From NCBI GenBank assembly GCA_002737445.1, contig NSIR01000001.1, positions 95,288 to 159,287 on the forward strand: a stretch of DNA of 64,000 nt, in the 5' to 3' direction. Position numbers and translations under genes: made by a program. Source of the DNA: Nitrosarchaeum sp. GTDB taxonomy: Archaea; Thermoproteota; Nitrososphaeria; Nitrososphaerales; Nitrosopumilaceae. Of the stretch, positions 54,167 to 63,091 are shown piece by piece. Position 1 is the stretch's first letter. Each line of letters begins with the position of its first letter. The notes below the pieces were generated by a model. The model was not told where the DNA came from. It saw nothing but the letters and a program-made list of their open reading frames with translations, and did not search any database.

Positions 54167-57100
54167 TTATTCTACTGAAATTCTTATATTTTGACCGTCA
54201 ATATCGTCTTCTTTGTATTCTTTGCATGATTGTGTGAAATTCACTTGTTTGACTCTAACTAAAAACGCCAAATCTTCTGATTTTTCTTTTATCATTTCTA
54301 ATGATTCTTCATCTAAATCAAGTATTGAGGCAACATTGAGAATATCTGTTGGATTGTACCCTTTTTCTTTTCTTAATGTTTGCAATCGTCTTGCAATATC
54401 TTTAATCAATCCCCTTGCCATCATTTCTTTATTTCTTAAAGTAGATATGAATACAATGTAGTTGTCCCTTTTTGATACTGCAAATTCTTCACTAGCATCA
54501 AAATCTATTATGAAATCTTCTCTATCTAGAGAAATTTTTTCACCGTCAATTTCATAATTATATCTTCCTTGTTTTTCTAGCGATTCAATAATTTCCTCTT
54601 TATTACTTTCAGAAAATAGATTTACTAGTTTTACCATGTGCTGTTTTGCCTTTGGACCAATACGTTTTCTTTCCAATTCAATAACTGATTTTACGGGCAA
54701 GTTTATTTTTTTTAAATCTAATACTTGCTCTAATCCTGAATTTGGTTCCATTTCAAAAATTGTAAATTTTTCTACATTAAGCTGTGAAATTAGCAATGCT
54801 GAAAGTGATTCCAATTTTTGTTTCTGATCTTTACTTACACAAATTAATGCCTCACTTAATGGCCATCTGCGTTTTAGTTTCCCTTTCATTCTTGCAGCTG
54901 ATGAAATTGAAACGATATCTTTCATAATATCAAATGATTCTTCAATTTCTTTATTGACCAATGTTTCGTGATATTCTGGCCACTTGTCTAGCAAAATGCT
55001 CTGTTTTTCACTAAATACACTTTGATAGAGATATTCACTGGTAAATGGACAAAGTGGGTGAATCAAAATATCTAGTGTTTTGAGAACCTCTTTTAAAATT
55101 GCATAAATTGCCAGCCTTCTGTTCTTTTTTGATTCATCTTCATCCCACAATTCCCCTCTAGTAATTGGAATGTATATTTGACTAAGATTATTTATGATAA
55201 AATCATCTATTGCCTTTGCAGCCTCGTGGAATTTACATGATTCATTACGTTCTGTAATTTTCTTGATTAATTTTTGTAATTTTGATAGTAGCCAAATATC
55301 TGGAGAGGTTAGTAATTCATTTTGTTTTGCCCATGCAATTGTTTTTGTCTCATCAAAATTATCATACTCACTATTTTGTTTAAAATACAAATGCAAATTA
55401 AATAACGTGTTTAGCACTTGATAGGGTCTTGACATTAATTCCTCCGTACTAAAACTAAGTGGCTCTATTGGACTTGCTTTCCAAATAAAATAAAATCTAA
55501 TTAAATCGACAGGATACTTTTCAAGTAATTCTGCACCATCTATCACATTGCCTAAACTCTTGCTCATTTTACCTCCTTTTTCATCAAGTACATGACCTTG
55601 AAATAAAAATGACTTGAATGGTGAAACCGGTGCGTTGTTTAAAATTACATTTTCAATTAATAATGTATAAGCCCACCCTCTTGTCTGATCAATACCTTCT
55701 GTAAAAAATGGGGCTGGAATTCCTTTGGAATACTCTTCATTAGTTAATGATGAATATGGTGCTGAACCACTATTGTGCCACGTATCTAAAACATATTCTT
55801 CTCTTTTTGTATTTACACTGTTACATTCTTTGCATTTCATTGTAATGTTATCTATCCATGGACGGTGCAATTCAAAATTTGGACCATCTGGTAATTTAAA
55901 TGCAAAATCTAAAATTTCTTTTCTTGAAAAAAACCAATTTTGTTTTCCACAATCATTACATTTCCAAATTGGTAATGGACATCCCCAAATTCGTTCTCTT
56001 GATATGCACCAAGGGTGTCTTTCTTTAATAATTCCCAAAAATCTATTTTTTGGTTGATCAAAAAAGTATTCTACACTTTCTGCAGCATTAATTGCCATAT
56101 CTTTCAATCTATCTAGTTTGTAAAACCAACCTTTTCGTGCTAACCATACAATTGGATGATGTGATCTCCAACATAATGGATATTTGTGCTTGATTCTTCC
56201 GATTTTCACTAGAGCGTTGTTCTCTTTAAGATCTTCCACAATTATTCTATCTGCATCCCTGACAAACATCCCCTCATATTTTCCAGCTAAATTAGTAAAC
56301 TTTACCTGATCATTGATTGGACTGAATACTTTGACTTTTCTCTTGTTTGCAATTTTTATGTCTTCCTCACCATTTGCAGGTGACAAGTGAACAAGACCAC
56401 TACCTGTTGTGGCATCTACAAATTCTTCTGAAACTGCAATGTGGAAATTACTTTCTTTTGCACATTCATTTAATCCTGGAATTAAATTTAACAGTGGATG
56501 TGTGTATTTCTTCCCCTCAAATTCTAACCCTTTGACAGTCTTGATTATTTCATGCTCTGTTATGTTTACTTCTTTGAAAAATTCTTCTAATCTTGTTTTT
56601 CCAATTACCCAAACCTCGTTTTCCACTTTGGCATACACATAATCCTCATCTGGATTTAATCCCACCATTGCGTCTGTAACTAAAGTAAATGGCATTGTAG
56701 TCCACACCACAAGGTATGCATCCTCATCTCGAAGTTTGACTTTATAGTATAGTGACGGATCTTTGACTTCTTCATACCCTTGATTTACTTCTGCATGACT
56801 TAGTGATGTTTGGCAACTTGGACAATATGCGATTACCGTAAAGTCCTCTTCTAGTATTCCATTTTCATGTGCTTTTTTTAGAACTTGCCATTCTCTTTCA
56901 ATAAATTCATCTCGATAAGTCCAATATGCTTTATTATGATTAAATGACATTCCAAGTAAATCATCTACCTCCAACCATTTAGTATTGAATTTTTTTACAA
57001 TTCTTTTACACTCTTCAACTAATTTTTCAATTCCAATTTTTTCAATGACTTCTGATTTACCTCCTGTAACTCCTAATTCTTTTTCTGCTTGCAACTCTAC

Positions 57101-57364
57101 TGGAAGTCCTTGGGTATCCCACCCACCATTAAATACAATTTTTTTACCCTCTAGTGTGTTGAATCTATACCAAAGATCCTTGATTACTCGTCCTCTTAAA
57201 TGACCTGCATGTGGAACTCCATTCATAGTAGGAGGACCCTCGATAAATATTATTTTTTCACGTTTATCTGAATCAAAAATTAGTTTTTCAATATCTATTG
57301 AACTCATGTATTTTCTTATCTCTGACTCTATTCCCTTTGCATCAAATTTTGTTGCAAGTTCCAT
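54167..57364 (-). CDS. ileS: Isoleucyl-tRNA synthetase
   Basis: 1065 residues, class I synthetase. Signature HIGH-type motif in GVPHAGHLRG near the N-terminus, editing (CP1) domain about 180-400, zinc-binding Cys (CPLPIWKCNDCGKQN) and KMSKS in GGKMSKSLGN near residue 600. Charges tRNA-Ile. Length fits the archaeal/eukaryotic type. ATG start. Confidence 0.96.
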   Translation of the reverse strand: MELATKFDAKGIESEIRKYMSSIDIEKLIFDSDKREKIIFIEGPPTMNGVPHAGHLRGRVIKDLWYRFNTLEGKKIVFNGGWDTQGLPVELQAEKELGVTGGKSEVIEKIGIEKLVEECKRIVKKFNTKWLEVDDLLGMSFNHNKAYWTYRDEFIEREWQVLKKAHENGILEEDFTVIAYCPSCQTSLSHAEVNQGYEEVKDPSLYYKVKLRDEDAYLVVWTTMPFTLVTDAMVGLNPDEDYVYAKVENEVWVIGKTRLEEFFKEVNITEHEIIKTVKGLEFEGKKYTHPLLNLIPGLNECAKESNFHIAVSEEFVDATTGSGLVHLSPANGEEDIKIANKRKVKVFSPINDQVKFTNLAGKYEGMFVRDADRIIVEDLKENNALVKIGRIKHKYPLCWRSHHPIVWLARKGWFYKLDRLKDMAINAAESVEYFFDQPKNRFLGIIKERHPWCISRERIWGCPLPIWKCNDCGKQNWFFSRKEILDFAFKLPDGPNFELHRPWIDNITMKCKECNSVNTKREEYVLDTWHNSGSAPYSSLTNEEYSKGIPAPFFTEGIDQTRGWAYTLLIENVILNNAPVSPFKSFLFQGHVLDEKGGKMSKSLGNVIDGAELLEKYPVDLIRFYFIWKASPIEPLSFSTEELMSRPYQVLNTLFNLHLYFKQNSEYDNFDETKTIAWAKQNELLTSPDIWLLSKLQKLIKKITERNESCKFHEAAKAIDDFIINNLSQIYIPITRGELWDEDESKKNRRLAIYAILKEVLKTLDILIHPLCPFTSEYLYQSVFSEKQSILLDKWPEYHETLVNKEIEESFDIMKDIVSISSAARMKGKLKRRWPLSEALICVSKDQKQKLESLSALLISQLNVEKFTIFEMEPNSGLEQVLDLKKINLPVKSVIELERKRIGPKAKQHMVKLVNLFSESNKEEIIESLEKQGRYNYEIDGEKISLDREDFIIDFDASEEFAVSKRDNYIVFISTLRNKEMMARGLIKDIARRLQTLRKEKGYNPTDILNVASILDLDEESLEMIKEKSEDLAFLVRVKQVNFTQSCKEYKEDDIDGQNIRISVE

Positions 57365-57623
57365 CTTAGATTTTCATATGGCAGTGGCATTATAAAGCTA
57401 AATTGATAATTTGTTATTTGGAAATTTTATTACCCTAAAAAACTCGTAAAATTTCAGGTTTAACTTTGATAAAATCAAGAGGGAATGGTAAAATCATATG
57501 CACAAAATACCAAAAAATTCTATGAGCATTTAAAAAACCGTGATTATTGCTAGACAAAATTGGCAGAAATGTGGAAGCATACATTTGAATGAAACCTCTT
57601 TTTTTCTATTTTCATATCATAAA

Positions 57624-57631
57624 TTATATAA
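57624..57631 (+). promoter_or_regulatory. purD: TATA box for purD
   Basis: TTATATAA centred about 26 nt before TTG 57653. The rest of the 288-bp ileS-purD spacer shows only a weak 22-codon frame at 57485. Confidence 0.6.
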
Positions 57632-57652
57632 TTGAATAAATTATAATTTCTA

Positions 57653-58915
57653 TTGGTCAACGTATTAGTTGTAGGTTCTGGAGGACGTGAACATGCACTA
57701 TCTTGGAAATTATCTCAAAGTTCTAAAGTTGAAAAAGTTTTCACTGCACCTGGAAATGGTGGAACTGCAAATAATATTTCAATAGATATTGACGATATAT
57801 CTGGATTAGCTGAATTTGCACAAAAAAATAATTGCTTTACAGTAGTTGGCCCTGAAATCCCACTAGCTGCCGGAATCGTCGATAAATTTAATCAAATGAA
57901 TCTTAAAATTTTTGGACCGTCTCAAAAAGCTGCACAATTAGAATCTAGTAAAATTTGGGCGAAAAATTTCATGAAAAGAAATGGAATTCAAACTGCAAGA
58001 TTTGAAATCTTTGATGATGCAAAAAAAGCAGAAGAATATGTAAAATCACTTGATTATTCTGTAGTAGTCAAAGCAGACGGTCTAGCATCTGGAAAGGGTG
58101 TAATTGTTTGCAATGATACTAGTGAGGCAATTGAGGCAATTGACACAATTTTGGTAAAAAAGACATTTGGTGATGCTGGAAATCGTATTATTGTTGAGGA
58201 ACGAATTGACGGAATTGAGGCATCATACATTGCACTATGTGATGGACACACTGCAATTCCAATGCCTTCAAGTCAAGATCATAAAAGAATTTTTGATAAT
58301 GATAAAGGTCCAAACACTGGTGGAATGGGTGCATATTCTCCAACTCCAATTATAGATAACATTCTTGCTGAAAAAATTCAAAATCAAATAATCAATAAAA
58401 CACTACAATCCATGAAAAATGAAGGTATCCTTTTCAAAGGATTTCTTTATGCTGGCGTAATGATTCGAGACAATGAACCATATGTTTTAGAGTATAATGT
58501 GCGAATGGGTGATCCCGAGTGTCAACCAATCACAATGAAGATGGATTTTGATTTGTATGATTATCTTGCTGCTAGTGTAAATGAATCTTTGTCCCAAATG
58601 CCTAAAATTATTTGGAAAACCCAATCTGCAATATGTATTGTTTTAGCATCTGAGGGTTATCCTGAATCCTATCTGACAGAGGAGGAAATTACTGGATTTG
58701 ATTTAATTCCTAAAGATATCATGGTTTTTCATGCCGGAACAAAAAAACAAAATGGAAAAATATTTTCAAATGGTGGCAGAGTATTGGGAATTACAGCACT
58801 TGGTGATACTTTGGAATCTGCAATTTCAAATGCATACCTTGCAGCAGAAAAGATTTTTTGGACTCACAAATATTATAGAAAAGATATTGGCAAAAAAGGA
58901 TTAAATCGTTTTTGA
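57653..58915 (+). CDS. purD: Phosphoribosylamine-glycine ligase
   Basis: 420 residues, ATP-grasp. Second step of purine synthesis, making GAR. N-terminal VLVVGSGGREHALSWKL, KADGLASGKGV, PSSQDHKR and NVRMGDPECQ motifs. The TTG start fits leaderless spacing. It converges with the 5-formyl-THF cyclo-ligase gene with a 15-nt overlap; purN is at 60877. Confidence 0.96.
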   Translation: MVNVLVVGSGGREHALSWKLSQSSKVEKVFTAPGNGGTANNISIDIDDISGLAEFAQKNNCFTVVGPEIPLAAGIVDKFNQMNLKIFGPSQKAAQLESSKIWAKNFMKRNGIQTARFEIFDDAKKAEEYVKSLDYSVVVKADGLASGKGVIVCNDTSEAIEAIDTILVKKTFGDAGNRIIVEERIDGIEASYIALCDGHTAIPMPSSQDHKRIFDNDKGPNTGGMGAYSPTPIIDNILAEKIQNQIINKTLQSMKNEGILFKGFLYAGVMIRDNEPYVLEYNVRMGDPECQPITMKMDFDLYDYLAASVNESLSQMPKIIWKTQSAICIVLASEGYPESYLTEEEITGFDLIPKDIMVFHAGTKKQNGKIFSNGGRVLGITALGDTLESAISNAYLAAEKIFWTHKYYRKDIGKKGLNRF

Positions 58916-59470
58916 CGTATCTATGATTCTATCTTCTGTAACAATCCAATTTATGATTACGTCGTAATCTGAACTAGGAATATTTTTTATAATTTGTTTA
59001 TCAAATGTTAATGAAATAGTTTCAATTTTGTTTTTAGCTAAAAATCTATCATAAAATCCGTTACCATATCCAAGTCTCACGCCTTTTGGAGATATTCCTA
59101 CAGTTGGAACTAGTATTATGTCCAAATTATTATCTACAGGGCATTCATCACGTGGCTCCATTATGTCAAAGCTACCTTTTTCTAAATTACTAAAATTCTG
59201 AATTTTTCTAAATTCCAAATTTTCACCAATTACTTTTGGTAAAAATATCTCTTTTCCTTCACTTAGTGCCTCTTGCATAATGTCTTGTGTGAGTACTTCG
59301 GTACCTATTGGATAATACGTGCCTATTTTTTGTGCCATTCTAAATGATTCAATTTTTTTTAATTTTTTAAATATGGCTTTACTTGCAATTTTCATTAAAT
59401 CAAAAGAGGTCGCATCTCTTTTTTCAAGAAGCAATTTTCTTAACGATGTTTTTTGAGAATTATTTTGCAA
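58901..59470 (-). CDS. 5-formyltetrahydrofolate cyclo-ligase
   Basis: 189 residues. Converts 5-formyl-THF to methenyl-THF with ATP. Family motifs: LLLEKRDATSFD at the start, GTYYPIGTEV, LVPTVGISPKGVRLGYGNGFYDR near the end. It overlaps folD by 11 nt, so both are co-expressed to feed formyl-THF to PurN. Confidence 0.9.
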   Translation of the reverse strand: MQNNSQKTSLRKLLLEKRDATSFDLMKIASKAIFKKLKKIESFRMAQKIGTYYPIGTEVLTQDIMQEALSEGKEIFLPKVIGENLEFRKIQNFSNLEKGSFDIMEPRDECPVDNNLDIILVPTVGISPKGVRLGYGNGFYDRFLAKNKIETISLTFDKQIIKNIPSSDYDVIINWIVTEDRIIDTSKTI

Positions 59471-60323
59471 TTTGAATACTCAAGGATGCAGCTGTTATTG
59501 TATTTTTCAATAACATTGCAACTGTCATGGGGCCCACTCCACCTGGTACAGGCGTTACATGTGATGCTTTTTTAATTATTTCCTCAAAATCTGTATCTCC
59601 AACAAGTTTTTCATTGTATCTTGAGATTGCAACATCAATTACAATCGCGTCTTTTTTTATCATATCTGAGGTTAATGTGAATTTGTTTCTATCTCCAACA
59701 CCTGTAATTATTATATCTGCAATTTGGCATAATTCTTTGATATTTTTTGTTTTTGAGTGACATGTGATTACCGTTGCATTTTTTGCTAAAAGTAAATGAG
59801 ATAGAGGTTTTCCTACAAGATTACTTCGATTAATTACAACAATATTCTTTCCTTCTAATTTAATATCATGATAATCAAACATTTCCATTACCCCCAACGG
59901 GGTGCATGGAACAAGTGTAGCTTTTTTCATTCCTAATAATCCTGCATTGTGTGGTGTAAGTCCATCTACATCTTTTAGTGGAGATATTTTGGATATAGTT
60001 GTAAATTCGTCTAAATGATCAGGTAATGGTAATTGAATTAAAATACCATGAATTGATTCATCTTTATTTAATTCGTCAATTATTTTATTTAATTCCATCT
60101 GTGTAATTCCTGATGCTAACTTGAAATCTTTTGTAATGATTCCTACTTGACTACATGCAATGTGTTTATTTTTAACATAAGTGGCAGACGCTGGATTATC
60201 TCCAATCAGAACTGTTGCCAAGCATGGTGTAATTCCTAGAACTTTTAGTTTTTCTACATCTTTGATAGCACTATCTTTTACTTTTTGGGCAATTTTGATT
60301 CCATCTATCTTAATTCCAACCAT
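59460..60323 (-). CDS. folD: Methylene-THF dehydrogenase/cyclohydrolase
   Basis: 287 residues. Bifunctional FolD. YVKNKHIACSQVGI (catalytic Lys region), ILIQLPLPDHLD, KDVDGLTPHNAGLL, VVINRSNLVGKPLS (cofactor site) and PVPGGVGPMTVAML. It makes methenyl- and formyl-THF. Starts with ATG and heads the two-gene unit. Confidence 0.95.
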   Translation of the reverse strand: MVGIKIDGIKIAQKVKDSAIKDVEKLKVLGITPCLATVLIGDNPASATYVKNKHIACSQVGIITKDFKLASGITQMELNKIIDELNKDESIHGILIQLPLPDHLDEFTTISKISPLKDVDGLTPHNAGLLGMKKATLVPCTPLGVMEMFDYHDIKLEGKNIVVINRSNLVGKPLSHLLLAKNATVITCHSKTKNIKELCQIADIIITGVGDRNKFTLTSDMIKKDAIVIDVAISRYNEKLVGDTDFEEIIKKASHVTPVPGGVGPMTVAMLLKNTITAASLSIQIAK

Positions 60324-60547
60324 AAAGATTATTTCTGGACTTTAGATATTTAATCCTTGAAATGATTTGAGGTAAATTTTAAATCAGAATAAGTAAATTG
60401 TCTGGCTTGTCTGAGTGAAATTTTGATTCGAGTTAGGCACAATTTACACATTAAATCATATGTTTCATGTCTTTGATCCTCCCATCTTTATGGTTTCCAA
60501 TATATCTAAATTGAAATACTCGCTATACTAAAATTTCCCACCGTATT

Positions 60548-60880
60548 TTGAAAATCACCATGACTTTAGTTTTTAATGTAAATAAATCCATAGAAAAAAT
60601 AAAAAAAGGAAACAATTACTTTCATACTTTTATAAATAATCCAAATATTGCTGTAGGCGTACTTGTATTACAACCAGGTCAAAAAGATACACAGGAACCC
60701 CACGATAGTGATGAAGTATATTTTATTCTTGGCGGTAATGGGTTTTTAAAAATTAAAGATGTTGATTATCCTATTTCCAAAAACACGGTATATTTTGTTG
60801 GCAAAAAGATTGAACACTTTTTTCATGGAAATACTATGGAACTTACGGCATTGTATTTTTTTGGTGGACCTGATTCTTAG
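60548..60880 (+). CDS. Single-domain cupin
   Basis: 110 residues. Cupin motif 1 (EPHDSDEVYFILGGNGFLKI) with His and Glu ligands and a motif 2 ending in IEHFFHG. Substrate unknown. TTG at 60548 or ATG 60560 could be the start. The 224-bp stretch 60324-60547 upstream shows no gene. Confidence 0.8.
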   Translation: MKITMTLVFNVNKSIEKIKKGNNYFHTFINNPNIAVGVLVLQPGQKDTQEPHDSDEVYFILGGNGFLKIKDVDYPISKNTVYFVGKKIEHFFHGNTMELTALYFFGGPDS

Positions 60881-61494
60881 ATAATTATTGTTTTTCTACC
60901 TGAAATTTTTATTTTATTTTCTGTAAATAATTTTATGGCTTTAGAGTATGTCTCATGTTCTTTTTTTAATATTAATTTAGATAATGTTTTTTCTGTTTCA
61001 CCTTTTCTTATTTTGACTATTGATTGCAAAATGATTGCGCCCGTATCTACTCCTGAATCCACAAAATGTACCGTGCATCCTGAATATTTCGCCCCGTACT
61101 TTATTGCCTGTTTTTGTGCGTCAAGTCCTGGAAAAGCTGGGAGTAATGCAGGATGAATATTGATTATTCTATTTTTGTATTTTTTAACAAATTCTGGACT
61201 AATTATTCGCATAAATCCTGCTAAACATACAAGACCATTTTTTGGTGTAACTCCATATTTTTCCAACGTGGATATAATTTTTTTATCATAATCTGATCTA
61301 CTTCCTTTGAAATTTTTGCTTTGAATTATTTCTGTTTTGATGCCTAATTTTTGTGCAATTTTTATGCCTCTTACATCTGATTTGTTTGATATTACTATTG
61401 CTGGATTTATGTGAATTTTTTTAGATTTTATTGATTTTAAAATAGCTTCCATATTGCTTCCTTGACCTGAAATTAAAATTCCTAGATTTAGCAA
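60877..61494 (-). CDS. purN: Phosphoribosylglycinamide formyltransferase
   Basis: 205 residues. Transfers a formyl group from 10-formyl-THF to GAR, the product of PurD. ISGQGSNMEAIL, INIHPALLPAFPG (catalytic Asn/His) and HFVDSGVDTGAII motifs. The TTG start. Its neighbours (cyclo-ligase, FolD) supply the one-carbon unit. Confidence 0.95.
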   Translation of the reverse strand: MLNLGILISGQGSNMEAILKSIKSKKIHINPAIVISNKSDVRGIKIAQKLGIKTEIIQSKNFKGSRSDYDKKIISTLEKYGVTPKNGLVCLAGFMRIISPEFVKKYKNRIINIHPALLPAFPGLDAQKQAIKYGAKYSGCTVHFVDSGVDTGAIILQSIVKIRKGETEKTLSKLILKKEHETYSKAIKLFTENKIKISGRKTIII

Positions 61495-61552
61495 CTAGTC
61501 AACAGTTGATCAATCCGGCAATTTATATCAAATCTAATTATTTTCTCTAATA

Positions 61553-62536
61553 TTGACACCCGATATTAGAATGACAGCAAATGGTATTTTATGTCAAGTA
61601 AATGGAAACAAAGTATACCTAGATCCAAAAAATGCAGATTCAAGTGCAGTGAATTTTGTATCGCATGCACACTCTGATCATTTACCCACAAAAAACAGTG
61701 GCACAATACTTTCATCAGTTGAAACTTGCAAAATCGCTAATCTTAGAGGAGTCAAAATGAAAAATCATGTGTCTCACATTGATAATTTTTCATTAATTGA
61801 TAGTGGTCATATTTTGGGTTCTAGGGGTTTACTTTTTAATGATATTTTCTATACTGGTGATATTTGTACTCGAAATCGGGGATTTCTCAAAGCTGCAATT
61901 ATTCCAAAATGTAAAACACTGATCACTGAATGTACATTTGGTTTGCCTGAATTTATTTTTCCAAAATTAGAAAAAATAGAAAAACAAGTAAATGAATTAA
62001 TTTCTGAACTTTATGGAAAAGGGGTTCCTATCATATTATTGGGATATCAATTAGGTAAGGCGCAAACTATCACTCAACTTTTTGGACATTGGGGTCCTCT
62101 TTACTTTCATGATTCCATAAAAGAAATGAACACGCTACATCAAGAATTTGGTGTTTCTTTAAATCACGGAATTGGTCATACTGAGGCAGAAAAAAATGGA
62201 TTATTATCTAAAAAACCATGGGTCATGGTTGCACCTATTATGTCTGAAAAAAATCAATTTCTTAAGGATATGAAATTAAAGTACGGGGCAGTAACTGTTG
62301 GATTTAGTGGTTGGGCTCATTCTCCAAGATTTGCATTTGGACGACGTGCAGATTATTCAATTACTATGAGTGATCATTGTGATTTTAATGAATTAGTAGA
62401 AATGGTCAAACAGTCAGGTGCAGAACAAATTTACACGATTCATGGATTTGTTGATGAGTTTGCACAACATTTACGTCAAATGGGATTTAATGCACAACCC
62501 TTACGCAAAAATTTAGTAATTTCTCACCTAGTCTGA
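61553..62536 (+). CDS. Metallo-beta-lactamase-fold nuclease (SNM1/exonuclease-like)
   Basis: 327 residues. MBL motifs HAHSDH, DSGHILGS and YTGDI, and a later SDHCDF near residue 280. It resembles the DNA-ligase-associated or mRNA-processing beta-CASP-like exonucleases. DNA repair versus RNA processing is not decided by the sequence. The start is TTG 61553 (ATG 61571 alternative). Confidence 0.85.
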   Translation: MTPDIRMTANGILCQVNGNKVYLDPKNADSSAVNFVSHAHSDHLPTKNSGTILSSVETCKIANLRGVKMKNHVSHIDNFSLIDSGHILGSRGLLFNDIFYTGDICTRNRGFLKAAIIPKCKTLITECTFGLPEFIFPKLEKIEKQVNELISELYGKGVPIILLGYQLGKAQTITQLFGHWGPLYFHDSIKEMNTLHQEFGVSLNHGIGHTEAEKNGLLSKKPWVMVAPIMSEKNQFLKDMKLKYGAVTVGFSGWAHSPRFAFGRRADYSITMSDHCDFNELVEMVKQSGAEQIYTIHGFVDEFAQHLRQMGFNAQPLRKNLVISHLV

Positions 62537-62763
62537 AAAATTCCACATTGACAATTTGATACTAGACATATTTCTGAATTTCTGATATGATCATGTGAGA
62601 AATGTTTACAATTCTCATTTTTACATATTCTTCTTTGAGATTCTCTTTTAACTACTGATTGTGCAATAGAGTTTGCCTTGTCTTTTGAATATCCTTTTTT
62701 GTCAATATAGTAATGAACAACTCTATTGTATAGTAAATCCACGTCAAATTGTTTTTCTAGCAT
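62524..62763 (-). CDS. Small protein with C-terminal zinc-knuckle-like motif
   Basis: 79 residues: a helical N-terminus (about 1-45) then C-x4-C-x-H-x4-H followed by C-x4-C-x-C at the end. The ligand layout parallels the 50-aa protein at 26066. It overlaps the MBL nuclease gene by 13 nt at the 3' end. No family recognised. Confidence 0.65.
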   Translation of the reverse strand: MLEKQFDVDLLYNRVVHYYIDKKGYSKDKANSIAQSVVKRESQRRICKNENCKHFSHDHIRNSEICLVSNCQCGIFQTR

Positions 62764-62985
62764 TTACTTGTTATCTCCTTTTGTACAATTGAATTTATTG
62801 AATAATTTTTAAATTCATTCATAGGTATGTCGTTTTACATCGCTGCTAATCCTATTTCAAGTAAACCTATTTTCAATTGAAAATTTATTTATTTTATGAC
62901 TAAATTTCAAACAATCATAACTAATTTCTATTATATCATACAAATTTTAGTCATGATTTAAGTAGTTAAAAATTATATAATTATC

Positions 62986-63087
62986 ATGTGTGAAACACTA
63001 GATGAAATTCATGAAGCACAACTAGCTGCAATTATAGCTAGAATGAGAAAACAAAAATTAGAAAATAATCCTACTATCTGTAATTAA
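62986..63087 (+). CDS. Small helical peptide (33 aa)
   Basis: MCETLDEIHEAQ start, a helical charged centre (RMRKQKLE), end TICN. TTTAAG at 62957-62962 is centred about 27 nt upstream of the ATG. It fills most of the 328-bp gap between the 62524 gene and the glycerate kinase, and its amphipathic composition is not that of chance hydrophobic frames. Confidence 0.5.
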   Translation: MCETLDEIHEAQLAAIIARMRKQKLENNPTICN

Positions 63088-63091
63088 AAAT

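Noticed and set aside
57485-57553. 22-codon frame in the ileS-purD spacer
   Set aside because: Very short, weak promoter spacing and no distinctive composition; no reason to prefer it over chance.
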